This document shows, in pieces, positions 63,283 to 64,000 of a stretch of 64,000 nt of DNA. The first letter of the stretch is position 1. The number at the start of each line of letters is the position of its first letter. This stretch comes from Diadema setosum (lineage: Eukaryota; Echinodermata; Echinoidea; Diadematoida; Diadematidae). The notes below the pieces were generated by a model that had not been told where the DNA came from, searched no databases, and was given only the letters and a program-made list of their open reading frames with translations. Both the position numbers and the translations under genes were made by a program. Location of the stretch: assembly GCA_033980235.1 (NCBI GenBank), contig CM067074.1, forward strand, positions 36,643,723 to 36,707,722, in the 5' to 3' direction.

Positions 63283-64000
63283 TCAGTGGTTGGCTCCCAG
63301 GACAGATTTAGGGAGACGAGCAGGATTGCTGTGTATCCCCTTTTTAGGACGCTTCGACCTGCGACATGATACCTCATCATCTCGGGTCTCTCCATCACGC
63401 AAATTTGGTGGGTCCCAAATAAAGATGAAGGGAGGTACACTATTCTCTTCGGCTGGGCACAATGTGGCAGTGTCGTCCTTGGCAGTCTTACTGAAGTCAT
63501 GGGCTTGGGGAGTACCGTTAGATTCTGATCCAAACGTGACCTGATGCTCCTCTGTCCTTGGATCTAGGGTAAGCAATCTGCGATTAACCGTCTTTGATGG
63601 TCCTCCGAAGAGGGGTCTTATTCTGTAGACATCTCCTGCCTGATTGACAGCTGTCACAAGGTAGGGCTCTCTCTCAAATTTATCCGCCAATTTATGCCGG
63701 CCGTCAAAGGCGCACTTCCGGAGTAGGACTCTTGTCCCTATTGATATCGGCGTACTCATGGGGCGGACATCATGATTTGACTTCTGAGCCTCTCTGGCAG
63801 CCCTTGTGTTCTTCTCCGCGATGTCTTGAGCCTGTTGGAGAGATTTCACATGCTCGGAAATGAAGTCTTCATCCCAGCTAGTAGTCACGTTACCTAGAAG
63901 TTGGTCCAGTGGTGTGTATGGCTCCCTGCCATATAACAGACGATAGGGTGACATACCTGTCGTTCCATGTGGGGTGGCATTGTACAGAAACACCAATTGC
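63283..64000 (-). CDS. Ty3/Gypsy pol C-terminus (integrase end), cut by window edge
   Basis: 237 open codons running off the right edge: FLYNATPHGTTGMSPYRLLY GREPYTPLDQLLG (end of the integrase core), a helix ISEHVKSLQQAQDIAEKNTR, then PISIGTRVLLRKCAFDGRHK LADKFEREPYLVTAV (C-terminal domain, PYxV in the GPY/F position). A charged tail ends at 63283-63285. No stops, in contrast to the other Gypsy remnants here, so this copy is younger. Integrates element cDNA. Confidence 0.85.
   Translation of the reverse strand, partial: QLVFLYNATPHGTTGMSPYRLLYGREPYTPLDQLLGNVTTSWDEDFISEHVKSLQQAQDIAEKNTRAAREAQKSNHDVRPMSTPISIGTRVLLRKCAFDGRHKLADKFEREPYLVTAVNQAGDVYRIRPLFGGPSKTVNRRLLTLDPRTEEHQVTFGSESNGTPQAHDFSKTAKDDTATLCPAEENSVPPFIFIWDPPNLRDGETRDDEVSCRRSKRPKKGIHSNPARLPKSVLGANH

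Overview
This is a eukaryotic, intron-rich and repeat-laden genomic window, most likely from a marine deuterostome invertebrate, with an echinoderm as the best guess. The basis is one well-conserved host gene with short exons and long AT-rich introns, plus several dispersed repeat types that I associate with sea urchin and relative genomes: TATACCCCC-ended and AGCTCACCTGAGC-ended repeats, small TTAA-flanked MITEs, and 'taacgttag/ctagtag' low-complexity islands. The taxon is inferred, not proven.

Region 1 (about 1-26 kb, + strand) is one gene: a sodium-phosphate cotransporter of the SLC20/PiT family. Nine coding exons can be read between 628 and 23005. All junctions have GT/AG, the phases agree, and the splice sums to exactly 523 codons including the stop. 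The introns hold nested DNA-transposon relics: a 357-bp foldback element, an 85-bp TTAA mini-MITE interrupted by a 765-bp TA element, CpG-rich islands bounded by inverted repeats, a 38-copy 33-bp minisatellite, a 2.7-kb pogo/Tigger-like element and a tRNA-derived SINE.

Region 2 (26-43 kb) has almost no host coding signal. It holds tandem-repeat-bearing elements, a transposase-like fragment fused to a minisatellite, two MITEs that can be defined against a paralogous empty site, a hAT transposase tail, a non-LTR retrotransposon ORF1 with CCHC knuckles, and an internally deleted Ty3/Gypsy element whose gag is joined in frame to integrase.

Region 3 (43-54 kb, - strand) is a tandemly duplicated cluster of decaying multi-exon units. 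Each combines C2H2 zinc-finger exons, exons resembling the catalytic domain of a tyrosine-recombinase-like family, and a Gypsy integrase tail carrying the GPY/F-type motif. At one duplication junction the recombinase-like exon is fused in frame to the integrase tail. One copy is split by a 778-bp piggyBac-like MITE.

Region 4 (54-64 kb, - strand) has MITEs and then an apparently intact five-exon gene (58345-62256) for a 681-residue, transposase-derived DDE-like protein (DUF7869-like). Immediately upstream in the same orientation is the 3' end of a second Gypsy element (integrase tail and probable 3' LTR), which runs off the right edge.
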